64,000 nucleotides of DNA, from positions 12,258,341 through 12,322,340 of the forward strand of contig OZ029914.1 of the NCBI GenBank assembly GCA_964023275.1. The letters run 5' to 3'. Below are positions 21,803-32,629 of the stretch, piece after piece. The position numbers were made by a program, and so were the translations under genes. The notes beneath the pieces are model-generated. The model was not told the DNA's origin. It searched no databases and worked only from the letters and a program-made list of their open reading frames with translations. This DNA comes from Norana najaformis (Eukaryota; Annelida; Clitellata; Crassiclitellata; Hormogastridae). Positions within the stretch are counted from its first letter, which is position 1; each line of letters opens with the position of its first letter.

Positions 21803-22618
21803 ATCCACTGACAAAGTACAGAGAAAAACCTAAACTGGTGAAGAGAATCAACGTCGGGTACAGTGTTTGGGGTTTGGCTCTGCTCAACAGGGAACTGTTC
21901 GTTGCCTCATTTAATGCTGAGAATATCTTTGTTTATGATCCTGTGTCCTTTGAAAGACCTTCGAACAATTCCCTTGGAAGATTTTACTGAACCAAGAGAC
22001 ATTGCATCTTGCCAGCAAGAGAACTGTCTCTTTGTAATCACAGACTTAAGTTCATCTTTGTTCTGCATTGATCGAAATGGAAAGATGCTCAAGAAGTGGC
22101 AGGTACCTTATCAGCCACATAATCTTTCGATTACGCCTTCTGGCAACATCTTGCTGACATGCAATGCCAAAATACTGATTTACAGTACAGATGGAAATTT
22201 AATGCAGGATATCAGTTATGATGCAAATGCCCTTGACATGTCCTGGCAAACAATTCTGTCGAAGTCCGGCAACTTTTTTATATGCCAGGGTTGGATGGAG
22301 AGCAAACATCATCGGGTCGTAGAACTGAACTCTGAAGGTGCGATCATCAAATCCTCTGAGAGCAAAATACAGCATTCGAGCAGCCATCTTTCCAATCCGG
22401 TTTGCATGGCAATGGATAGAGACGAGCTGATATTTGTTGCAGATAGTGGTAACAACCGGGTGGTTCTGCTTAATCGGGAACTTGTTTTCATGAAGGAGCT
22501 AATTAGCAAAAGTGATGGAATCAATGAGCCTTATTGTGTGCTGCTGGATGAAGCTTCAGGACTCCTTTATGTTGGCACAAACCATCGACAGCTGCTCTGT
22601 TTCAAAGTTTTTAAGTGA
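21803..22618 (+). CDS. Gene 1 exon 7: NHL-type beta-propeller, one frameshift
   Basis: This is an 816-nt terminal exon with acceptor TTGCATTTTAG at 21802 and no start Met at its head; it reads D-P-L-T-K-Y in phase 1, the phase left by every upstream exon. The protein is a propeller of the NHL/TRIM-like type: VGYSVWGLAL, EPRDIASCQQENCLFVITD, QPHNLSITPSGNILLTC, and the classic NHL repeat FVADSGNNRVVLLN, ending LYVGTNHRQLLCFKVFK then TGA. The frame changes by one extra base around 21950-21970, between VYDPVSFE and LRTIPLEDFTEP; without it the exon would be a single open frame. Propellers of this kind bind protein or RNA partners. It is either the intracellular C-terminus of gene 1 or the last exon of a separate gene whose other exons I cannot see. 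The frameshift may be real decay or a sequence error. Confidence 0.65.
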
Positions 22619-22955
22619 ATCCAATGTAGATTTTTTATCCTATAATAGTTATTTTTGTGAAATTCTGTATTTCAATTAGTTGTTGACAGAAGAGTGTATT
22701 CTAAGTATAGACGTAATGTTTGAGTGTTTTCTGAATTTTTCGCCTCATATGTCTGTTTTACCTTCAACTTCTTGCAGCAATCATCAATTGATGCCGTGAA
22801 CATTATTAGAGTGACTTTGCAAAAGTTAACAGATTATTCTGACGAAATTTGGAACCCATTTAATTAATTTCTATGATAACTTGCTTCATTTGATTATTTA
22901 TCTTTGCTTACTTTAATTTGGAATTAAGTTGTCGAGTTTTAGAAACTCTCTGGCG

Positions 22956-22961
22956 AATAAA
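22956..22961 (+). terminator. Polyadenylation signal after the NHL exon
   Basis: AATAAA lies 338 bases after the stop codon. A second AATAAA occurs near 23026. Either could end the transcript. Confidence 0.4.
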
Positions 22962-24100
22962 ATTTGAAATGTAGGCCTAATGATTTCAGTTTGTACCTGC
23001 TGGTTTAGTAATCGATATTGTTGAAGAATAAATCACGTTTCGCTATCAATCGATTGAAGTAATATGCATTAAATGCAGTGGCTAAATTGTTCATCCAGAG
23101 GTTGCGGTCTCTAATTTTTTTAAAATCCAAAGTCCAAGCTTATGCTGGCGAATCTATAACCGATAGTCGCTATTTGGATAAAACATAAAAATGCGGGAAA
23201 TACGACACGTTGTTTTAATTATTAATATTTTTTATTATTATTGCAAGCAGAAACACATAAACTAAAAAGCACTAAACAACATGTTAGAAATGACTAGGCT
23301 TAGCCTTAGATCAAAACGTCAGATACAATTATCTGCAAACACATACAACAACAAAATAAAAAGAATTAAATATCCAAAACAAAATTAAAGAGACCAGTAA
23401 GCACAGATCTACTGAAACATTTCAACTAGTCTTCGAGGTTGTGCTTCACTCCTATTTTAGGTGACGAGTCTCCTAGTTTAGGTGGCGGATCTCATAATTC
23501 AAGTGGTGGGTCCCACAGTTCAGATGGCGGATCTCAAATCAGAAGTTTCGGATCTCAGACACGGCGGACCTGGCTGAATTTAAGCACTGATTAAGTGTAT
23601 GTGCGTGCGTATGTGTGCAATGTAATATCTAGGTTGTTCTTAAAATTCGTATTTTTAGTAAACTACTGCATAGCCAGAAAAATGAGACAGTGTCGGGTGT
23701 TGAGGGTTGCAATGGCTATCAAATACAAAAGTTCTACAGAACTGGCAGATCCAGAAGTCGAGAACAAAAAGGAAGCATTTACCGGGGTCTACCCGAATAC
23801 CCGAAAACCGACACTCAATATATCGCCTTTTAGTTACCTCTCAAAATCTGTCCTCTTATTTTGAATCCTATCGATGTGGCCGCTTATTTTAAGAGTCTGA
23901 CGACCTCTGATTCCCTTGAAACTATACTTTATAGCTCCTGTCTTCATACTGTATACACAATTACTTATAGATTTCATTGACCAAATGCTGCTCAGGTAAT
24001 GCACGCCTCGTCAACTATATAATTATTTATTTCTCTATAATCTTCAGCTTTATGATTATTTACTACTTGTTATTTATTTTATTATTTATTACCATAATTC
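22962..24100. other. Intergenic DNA with a short degenerate tandem repeat
   Basis: No gene is seen. At about 23455-23560 a 21-24-bp unit related to AGGTGGCGGATCTCA repeats five or six times. Confidence 0.45.
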
Positions 24101-24104
24101 TTTA

Positions 24105-24435
24105 CTACGACAATTAACTGATCCATCATACAAACTCACCATCACTTCACCCCTTGCAATCTCTGCCCAGGTCTACCACTCAAAACTGAAAACACTCCTC
24201 TGCCACAGATCCTACCCTGATTCCTCTTCTTCCCCTTAGCTATCCCACAGATTGAATTCAAAACACCACCCACCGTAGTCATCTGACTGTCTGCCTGCGT
24301 GACTCCTGGATCTCGACCTCTTCTTGCCTTTCGATTTTGTTTTGACTGAGCGCCTGTGAATAAGCTGGTTCTTGCAACTTGACTTTCGTTGGGCGCTGTA
24401 GAAATCTCGAGCTTACGATTACGATTACGACAGCG
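24105..24435 (+). mobile_element. CR1/L2-type LINE 3' end with (GATTAC)n tail
   Basis: Contains the C-terminal coding remnant around CTGAAAACACTCCTCTGCCACAG-type sequence, the shared segment GATTTTGTTTTGACTGAGCG and GGCGCTGTAGAAATCT, then ATTACGATTACG. Sister copies are at 49200-49515 (+), 27235-27440 (-) and 35440-35880 (-). Confidence 0.7.
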
Positions 24436-24843
24436 CAGGTGAATAAGCTAGTCTCCCTACTTTGTGTGGCTCTGAGATATCTCCGAGATTTATATTACTT
24501 TACATCCACACATACCAGTTATTTATGCTATCAACCGCTCTTTCTTCTCTTTCAAGCCTCTTCACCCTCTACGGCTTCCTCCTTAGAATGCTGAAATTGT
24601 AGTTTTCTATTTATGTGACAAGTTGGAAGCTAAGCTTCTTCTGCAGCCGCTGATATTCTGAGTGCGTGGAGCGAGGGCTGAACTTCATCGTTACTTTGTA
24701 AAATCAATCATTCCAATTTAGGCCTTTATCTTATACTTTAAAAGCCTCATTACGCTATGTAAACTACACATATTTAGTCCTATATATAGACACTGAAAAG
24801 TAGCCAGAACTGTTGTTATAGAGGGCTCGAGGCACGCGCACTT

Positions 24844-25320
24844 AGGCTGAAACATGGTTATGATATATGCCTATTATAACTCTAAGGCTGAAACGTGGAT
24901 ACGATATATGCCTATTATAACCCTTAACCTCAAACTTGGATACGATATATGACTATTATAACCCTTAGGTTGAAACATAGATGCGATATATGCCTATTAT
25001 AACCTGTAGGCTGGAACATGGATTGCCTATTATAACCCTTAGGCTGAAACATGGATGCGATATATGCCTATTATAACCCTAAGGCTGAAACATGGATACG
25101 ATAAATGCCTATTACAACCCTTAGGCTGAAACATGGATACGATATATGCCTATTACAACCCTTGGGCTGAAGCATGGATACGATATATGGCTATTAGAAC
25201 CTTTAGGCTGAAACATGGATGCGATATATGCCTATTATAACCCTTAGGCTGAAGCATGGATACAATATATGGCTATTAGAACCTTTAGGCTGAAACATGG
25301 ATACGATATATGCTTATTGC
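24844..25320. repeat. 41-bp minisatellite, about 12 units
   Basis: The unit is about 41 bp containing GGCTGAAACATGGATACGA and TATGCCTATTATAACCCTT. Twelve units are readable, one with an internal deletion of about 8 bp. Units 9 and 11 share the variants GAAGCATGG and GGCTATTAGAACC, suggesting higher-order duplication. Confidence 0.92.
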
Positions 25321-25734
25321 TAGGCTTGTGTGTTTGTACATACTCGTGTCTTTGTCTAAATGCATGCTTTATGATCAAATCAAATGAACACATAATTCTC
25401 GGTGATTGAATTGTGATTCTTATCAAAAAGCTGTGCAAATGTACTACACAATTGCCTCACATTCGACTGCATTGTATCATTGAGCCTGTATTTCTGTGCC
25501 TTTAGGCATGCATTCACGTCTAGGCCTATTGGTCGTGTCTTTGTGTTGTGTATATGGTATCCTTTTGGCCTTTCACCTCTGTGTTCAGGTTACCATTCCG
25601 TGCAGCAGGCGTACGTACATCGGATGAAACTGACAGGTGGTGAAGACCGCAGCAAAAACTGATTCTTTTTAAGTCGCCGAGGCTCAAGTTCTGCAGCATA
25701 TCCGGTCCTGTTGTAACACAAATAAGGCGCTCAT

Positions 25735-25753
25735 CTAACCCTAACCCTAACCC
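25735..25753. repeat. Short interstitial telomere-like repeat
   Basis: Three CCCTAA-type units (CTAACCCTAACCCTAACCC). Too short to mark a chromosome end. Confidence 0.6.
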
Positions 25754-27234
25754 ATAGGCCTAAGTGGCGTCTATATCCCTAAGGCAAATGATGCATTATT
25801 CTCAAACACACCAAAAATAAAAATACATGTGTACATCGCGGCGTCGAATGGGAAGGGGTCTCAAAATTTCCATTTACTCAAGTACCTTAAATTTAAAAGA
25901 AACATGCTTCCTATTGTCGCATCTATCTGCTGTGGCAGTGTTCGACACCGTTGAGTCTACCGACACTATGAAATATCGTTTGTCTTCTTTTATATTAATG
26001 GATATCGGAACTAATTATCCGGTCATCTATATAGCGCCTTTTAGTACCTCTTCAAAGGCACTTCTTTTCAGCCTAAATGAAGTCATAGTCGATCAGAATG
26101 AAAAGTTCATCCGCATGTGAAGTATGTTTGAAAGGCGAATAATCCTCTGATTTATTGGTAGACCGTCGTAGAACCAATCAGCCTGAATCTCGTCGATGGC
26201 TGTGTGATGATTGCATGCATTGAAGTTGAGGAATGACAGTCGAATAAAAGCGCGCATAGCACACGGTGACGTTCACCGACTAATACACCCTCCGGTGATG
26301 TTAGAGCGCGCTGTGTCCAATTATCCCTGGCGCCACAAGGTTCATCATCAGTCTCTGGCTAAGCGGTCGACGAAGACCTCATCAAATGAGAGGCCTCTGC
26401 ATTTGAATCTAGTTTAAATTATTTGCAGCTGTAGCATTCTGACGAGAGTGCATATATCGTATAGGCCTACATGATATTATTTTCACGTTTTTAAATAGGC
26501 CTACTGACACAAGGTTTTTAAACACGGCTGCAAATAAACTCCTTATTGTATGAAAACGCATTGTTCACGATTCCGTATAACAACCAGTTTATAAGGCTGC
26601 TTTGCTGATTAAGCTATTCAAAATTTACATGGCTGCGTGATTAAAACCTCTGCAGTAGTCTGGTTCATGCATGAGAAAGGCACTCCACACGTCATACAGA
26701 TATACTTAAGGGCCTACAATTGCAGTCGTGTAGGTTAGCCTAAACTATAAATTTTTTGAAAGTTATGACGAGGGAAGTAAAGGACGTCGGCTGGTACACG
26801 ATCCATGAATTAAATGTCGCCTCCGAAGACTTAAAAGGGAAAGTAAACGAGGAGCGCTGTACCACCGTACCAGTGTACCACTGTACCAATAACGACGAGG
26901 AGTGCATTCACATAGATGGCCTGTAATAGACGAGACAACAGTCAAGGCAATGAGATCTGGTGACCGGCAGCAAGAAACGATTCATCGATTATGATGAAAC
27001 AGTTTATGGCGCAGAAGTGACTGAATGTTGAGGGCGTACAATAGAAATTGCTTGGTAGCCGTCACGAAAGAGATTGATTCAGGCGTTGATTGGCCTCGTG
27101 GGTCCGGAGCGGGGTGAATAAAGAGCAATGGAATATAGTGCAAGATGACCAAGAGCGATGTTAGACTGCTTGAGACTGATGTGTGAACCAAGGACGGTGA
27201 CTATAAGGATATATAGGCCTAATCCTTATAGTAA
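25754..27234. other. Intergenic DNA without recognised genes
   Basis: TAGGCCTA octamers occur at 25755, 26462, 26496 and 27214. No open frame resembles a known family. Confidence 0.4.
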
Positions 27235-27560
27235 TCCCGAGATTTCTGCAGCGCCCAACGAAAGCCACGTCATGGGGACAAGCTTATTCACAGGCGCTCA
27301 GTCAAAACAAAAACGATGAGCAATAGGGTTCGGTTCCAGGTCAAGATCCAAGAGTCAGGCAGAGAGACAGCGTGGCAGCTACGGTGGGTGATGCTTAGGA
27401 TTGAAGCGGAAAAAGAGATGAGGAAGAAGAGGAGTCAGGATATTAGGAGAGAGTAATTATGGTGTTGTACTGTAGAGTAGATGAAATGTGTAAATATGGG
27501 GAGGAGAGTAGGAATTGAGTATACAGCGGTTGAATCGGAGGGAGAGCTGAAGAACCACCG
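27235..27560 (-). mobile_element. CR1/L2-type LINE 3' end, minus strand
   Basis: The reverse complement matches the LINE tail at 24105-24435 and 49200-49515, including AGCGCCCAACGAAAGCC and CGCTCAGTCAAAACAAAA on the plus strand. Confidence 0.7.
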
Positions 27561-27705
27561 GAGACATGATTTATTTTAATAAAAAAAGGAGTTAAGATGG
27601 CGGGCTGCATCGACTCTGCCAATAAAAATGAAAAGTGATCTGAATGATCGTAAAGGGAAAAAAATTTGTCAGCAAAAAGCCAACGTTTTCACCTGATCGG
27701 CTAAA

Positions 27706-27839
27706 GGGAGGCGGCTGCAGGATTGCTTGCGTGGGGAGAGAAAAGCATTTCCAAAGGGTCACCATATTCTGGCATCCACCATGCCCGGGTCTGGTCTGAG
27801 AGGCGCCAGCCCCCACTCCTATAGCTAAATCTGCCACTG
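27706..27839. mobile_element. hAT-type MITE, second copy
   Basis: Matches the MITE at 6677-6854 (GGATTGCTTGCGTGG, AGCATTTCC, CTATAGCTAAATC(T/C)GCCACTG). The left end is mutated; no clean target duplication is seen. Confidence 0.65.
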
Positions 27840-28310
27840 GTGTGGACACACGTGGATTAACATCTACACTGAGTGATGAAAAGCTTATGAGCCAACCTCA
27901 ACATATGCAATATCACCATCAATATTGTCATCTAGTGGTTTCCATTTTGTAACAAATTTACCCGTTGTTCATAGGGGGCCTATCAGCAAATACGAACGCA
28001 ATGTGTCTATAAAATGTTATTTGTTCAGAATCAATGAAATCGTATATTCATGTATTAAGCAGAGGAAACTTTCTTCGACTAGCGATGCAGGGACTATGTG
28101 GGGTTCATAATTACAAAGGTGACTGTACGAATATGGGTATTTATGTACCGAACCCTAATTATAAAACTATATGTACATAAGGTACATATATATGGTTTTA
28201 TAGCTGAAGAAACTAATTTAGCGCGTTTGCTTACACCCCTACTGCCTGACTGGTGAAAGCTGATACTCATATAACAGTGAACAGTGAGGGCGAGTTGTCT
28301 GACCTGCATT
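27840..28310. other. Intergenic, nothing recognised
   Basis: Ordinary AT-rich DNA with no recognised gene or element. Confidence 0.35.
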
Positions 28311-28391
28311 CCATTAACTTTTCAGGGTTCTGTAAAAACTGGCTAGACCTGTCACATAATTACCTGTTACAGAACCTAGAAAAGTTAATGG
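28311..28391. repeat. 25-bp inverted repeat (hairpin)
   Basis: CCATTAACTTTTC..GGTTCTGTAA at 28311-28335 is inverted at 28367-28391 with two mismatches in 25 and a 31-base loop. It could be a tiny MITE or a structured RNA. Confidence 0.75.
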
Positions 28392-30090
28392 TGACCTTTA
28401 TGGATGAAAGTCTGCCTTTCTGACCGCCTTTAACTCAGTTGTCTTGGTTGACCTGCGTGTAATTTTAAGTACATAGAGGGCCTATGTACTTATGGAGTGC
28501 ATATTCGCATATCTGTCTTTCTGTCTGTCCGTTTGTCTGCCTAAGCAGAGGTAGGCTGAGTCGGCAATACTTTGAAAGGTACAACTTGAAATTACGGACC
28601 GGCATTGTTTACTAACGTCGTAAAGTGAATAATGAGAACATTTATCAGTCCACAGTTGCCTCTTACCGATTTTACAGCTAAAATTTTGCCGGGGCCCAAC
28701 CAATAGCCAGACCCCCATGCTCAAAAATTTGCCGGGGTCCGGGCCCTAGGGGCACCCATGTGATCGACGCCTCTGGGTCCAGCCATTCATAATTGCCCCA
28801 TTGCAGCCTTCCGTTCTTTAGTGATCGGTAAATGAGTACCCTTCTATATAAAAATATTTAATTAGAGCATTTTACAATCCTCTTCAAGACTGCTGTAACA
28901 TGAGCTAAGCATGTGCACTCATTCGCTAATTAGCTTTCACGTCTTCCAAGAAGAAGTTTATACTGGTCCTTGATCGTTGCCAATAAATAATTGTGCACAT
29001 GCGTTAATTGGCTTTTACAGCCTCCTAAGAATTTACGACTGTTGCTATCAGGAAATAATAATGATGATTGTTATTATTATACTATTACTATAATTGTTGT
29101 TGTTATAAGAGTTTATAAAGCCTAATTCGATATAACTAAATGCCCCAAAACAAGCTAAAATGCACCATATTTGGTAGAAAATGAAATTCTAATACCTTAT
29201 GTTCACTGTATAGTGGTATATACTAGTAAGTAAGTAAATAAGACATTTGTTAACACGCATATGTCCATGGGCTGAGCAAGGAGTCGTAGGCGTGGATGAG
29301 TCACTATATATCTACTATATATCTGGTTAGTTATATAGCCCCCTTAAAACCTGTCAAATGCGCTCATGCGCATTGAATTATATTTATAACTCAGCTAGGG
29401 CCTATCATAAACATAGAGTACTGTAAGGACTTCATAAATGCAAGTTATACAACTTGATGATTTATATAAAAAGAAAAAGAAAGTTGTAAACGCAACAGAA
29501 TATGAAAGCTATTCTTAAAGTTTCTATAAGTGCTTTAAGGACTTTATAAACACAAATTATACAACTTTAATTTCCTTCCCTGAACGAAGAAGATTATTAG
29601 AAGGATGATATTCAACAGCAATATTGGAACCCGAATGTCAAGTGCAACAGACAACACTTGAAACGAACACCTTGCAAAACAACTGAACATTAACAGATGA
29701 AATCACGTCAACATACTGTTTTCATACTCAAGGTCAAATGCACTATTAGGAACATTTGATGGGATGATGGATGAATATGAAGGTGCCAATGAACCAATCT
29801 AATCATACATAATCTGAGCTAATAAATTACGTGTGCTTCATTATAATGCACAAGGCATCAGTCGATGGCCACCACCAGCAGTGAAATCGTAGACAAGCGT
29901 TCTAATACGTTGGAGAACCCTGGTCGAAAAACGACATGTCAGGGAAATAAGAAATCAGACAAAGGTGGGTAAGCAAGTTGAAACAAATAAATCTTTAGTT
30001 TATATCGGAATGACAGTAAATTAGATACAATAATAGCGCTATTGACAACAATAGTGGCAAAAGTGGCGCAGACGATAATTTCGACGATTA
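28392..30090. other. Intergenic DNA
   Basis: No gene is recognised. Weak duplicated pieces occur at 28905-28970 and 28990-29040 (GTGCAC, then AATTAGCTTT or AATTGGCTTT). Confidence 0.35.
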
Positions 30091-30093
30091 TCC

Positions 30094-30176
30094 TGATGCT
30101 GACGATGCTGAAGATGGTGGTGATAGTGAAGGTGATGATGTTGATGATGTTGTTGTTGATGATGATGGTGATGATT
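30094..30176. repeat. (GAT)n/(GTT)n imperfect trinucleotide tract
   Basis: GAT-rich triplets over about 83 bp. The His-rich frame on the minus strand is an artefact. Confidence 0.8.
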
Positions 30177-31299
30177 TAAATACTTAAAGGTAGTGATGTG
30201 CTGAAATCTTTTCTGAGCTGCAAATGACAAAGAACGTGGCAATGATGGCGTGTGACCGACTGTGAATACTGATGGTGACCTATACATGGCTGATCATGTC
30301 AACTCACACTGCAGATCCTGCTACTATCGGCTGTGTCGGATGTGGGGGCAATTTTATTGTTAGTGCTGCATTGATCCTCATCCATTCAGTGACTGGAGTT
30401 TTACCTTTGCAGGCATGCCTACATTCCAGAAACACACGTTCCTGTCTGTCCTCAGCTGTATGAATATCATGCTTTTCTTTTGACCCATTTCAACTGGCAT
30501 ATTAGAATCGCAAAAAATCAAATCCAAGAGTGTCTTCACCTTAACGACCCAGGAAAATAAGACAACTGGCAATCATGGCAGAAACAGGTTTGCTAGAACC
30601 AGGCAATGATGAAATATTTGGTTGGTAACATGGCAAAGGCCAAAGCAGGATCACTAAAAACCAGATACACAACCCACCGTAACAGCTCCTCTGTCTTCTC
30701 TCTGGTCTTCTGGCAACCGGACACTTCTGTACCTTGTGAATAACCTAAAATTTTGCATCATGGTTTCACATACCAATGCTTATTTATAAATATTTGCCCA
30801 TTCGTCAGGATCATGCAAGTATCCTCTAGTCTTATCCATCCACATCTAAAACATAATTCACGTTAAGGGACCCATTGATTTCTTTAAGCGACTATCGTAT
30901 TAAAGTCTCTTTTGCATTTTCTTCAGATTATCTATAACTTTTTGTGCATGAGGCACTCCAGATGATTTCTTGATTTGTGACCAACCTTCTGCTTAGAGCT
31001 CTTCCTTTCCAACCGACTGAGGACAACCAAGTCCCCCAACATTCGAGGAAGCTGGAATGCTGTTTGTTCAAGCATAGTTTTGGCTCGATAAAATTAATTC
31101 AATTGCACCGAAGGACGCAGGTGAACTCGCTTGACAATTTGCGAAGAAATTGCATTCGATATTGTCGTTCCACAACTCTGCATCTTTAAGACCATTTGGT
31201 TTTAGGTTATGTGGTATATGAGATTAATAGGGTACAATTTGAAACTGAATCATGAAGTAATTCTGTGTTTTCATCCAAGGTATTGGATGCTTTTGAGCT
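30177..31299. other. Intergenic DNA, nothing recognised
   Basis: Short open frames only, with no family resemblance. Confidence 0.35.
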
Positions 31300-31545
31300 A
31301 TAAATTAAGAGTTGGTCATCCTGAACCAGTTTGTCATCTGAATAAATGTGTAAATTGTACCAGTTTGTCACCCTGTATCAGGCTGTTATTTTGAACCAAT
31401 CTGACCATCTTGAGCCACTTTGTCATCTTGAAAAATATTATCTTCTTTAACTATTTTTGAAGTGCTGAACTACTATGTTATCTTGCTCCAGTTTGTCATC
31501 TTGAACCAATTTTTCATCTTGAAATAATTGTTTGTGTCCTTATCA
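31300..31545. repeat. Degenerate tandem repeat, TTTGTCATCTTGAACCA type
   Basis: Variants of a roughly 24-bp unit, (A/G)(G/C)TTTGTCATCTTGAACCAAT, recur about nine times between 31300 and 31545. Confidence 0.6.
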
Positions 31546-32629
31546 AAACTGTCCTCTTCACGTAGGGTATAACATTCTGAAACTTGTAAATGAAGCTTAG
31601 ATAAATGAAGCTTAGTGCTTTGTCGGAACTGATTGTGTGTTTTAGGGCTAATTCTTATGACAGATTGGTGAGCTGGTTTAAAGAGCTGGTCTAATCTTAA
31701 ATAATTTCTTAATTTCTAAATATTGCCTTCCCATATCAGAGGATACAAAATATGTTCTTGTCAAAATATGTTCCGCTGGAGCCAAATTTTGCAGTGCACT
31801 GGTCTTGTGAGACTAATGTTAAGTTTTGTTAATTTGTATCTCTGTTGTCATTGTTTTAAGCTACTGATATTGTTCATAATGCAGTTGACTGTCAATCACA
31901 GAGCATTCTACCATATACATGCATGTGCCTTGTTAGTATTATAAGCTGCTTAAAGTGCTCTGTGTTGCCAACCTTCACCACCTTATGTCTGAAACAGTCC
32001 TTTATTTTTAGATTCAGAATGGTGTACAAATGTCATAATAATAGTAATAGGGCTAATACTGATAAAGGCTCTTAACAATAGTAGCCTATGATGATGCGAA
32101 TTTTGCTGGTGATTTAACTATCAACTCAGAGTACTGTGGCAGCCGTAGACTGTTGATAGTGATGCTGCAGGCCTAGTGAAGTTAAGCTATGTAAAGCATC
32201 TCGGCATTTCATCCCTTTGGGGTTCTGTAAATGAGTAAAAGTTGGGAGGGTTAAAATGTGTGTCCTACCATGGTTGTGTGTCCAACTCGGCCAAATGTTC
32301 CTTTGACCTTGGAACCATGCCCACTTGTAGTTAAAATAGAAGCTTGTAAACAAATGTGTTTGTTAGCTTTACCTTTTTACAAAACTGTGGAAGTTAGAAC
32401 ATGTAAATTCGTTGGCCAAGGTTTTGTTTATAATACCACGCGGAAACAAAATAGATCATCTACTGAGTCTTCTATATACTGTGAACATAGATGTTCAACT
32501 TCTATGGCTGTAGAAACTCGCTAAATCAAATGAACATTTATATCTAGCTGTCTTTTTAATTTACATAGATTCAGGTTTGCGTTTAACTAGGCCAAAAATC
32601 TTCTTAACATCACCTGAAAGGGCACATTT
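31546..32629. other. Intergenic DNA, nothing recognised
   Basis: An 88-codon open frame at 32258-32524 has no recognisable domain and is probably chance. Confidence 0.35.

Larger units (their letters stand above)
7151..22618 (+). other. Gene 1: Ig-domain membrane receptor, possibly with C-terminal NHL propeller
   Basis: The gene-level span includes introns. Exons: 7151-7211 signal peptide, 7554-7853 Ig 1, 8429-8752 Ig 2, 9214-9459 Ig 3, 9847-9972 stalk and transmembrane segment, 18681-18761 charged cytoplasmic tail, 21803-22618 NHL-type propeller. All introns are phase 1, and exons 2-6 are multiples of three, the usual design for shuffled extracellular modules. The predicted product is a type I membrane protein with many N-glycosylation sites, likely acting in cell-surface recognition or adhesion; the ligand is unknown. 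The link from the transmembrane exon to the NHL exon, across an 8.7-kb and a 3-kb intron full of transposons, is inferred from phase, order and the gene 2 paralogue. Two defects suggest decay or alternative splicing: the tail-exon acceptor reads AA instead of AG, and the NHL exon carries one extra base. Confidence 0.6.

Noticed and set aside
21863..22618. A stand-alone NHL gene starting at the ATG at 21863
   Set aside because: That ATG lies in the frame that only becomes propeller-like about 90 bases later; the true reading enters from the phase-1 acceptor at 21803 in the other frame.
24844..25320. CRISPR-like array
   Set aside because: Units are contiguous 41-mers without unique spacers, in an animal genome; this is a minisatellite.
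25735..25753. Chromosome end
   Set aside because: Only three telomere-like units with ordinary DNA on both sides.
30039..30287. His-rich 82-codon frame on the minus strand
   Set aside because: Translation of the GAT/GTT tract, not a metal-binding protein.
32258..32524. 88-codon plus-strand frame
   Set aside because: No domain, no splice context, no paralogous conservation.
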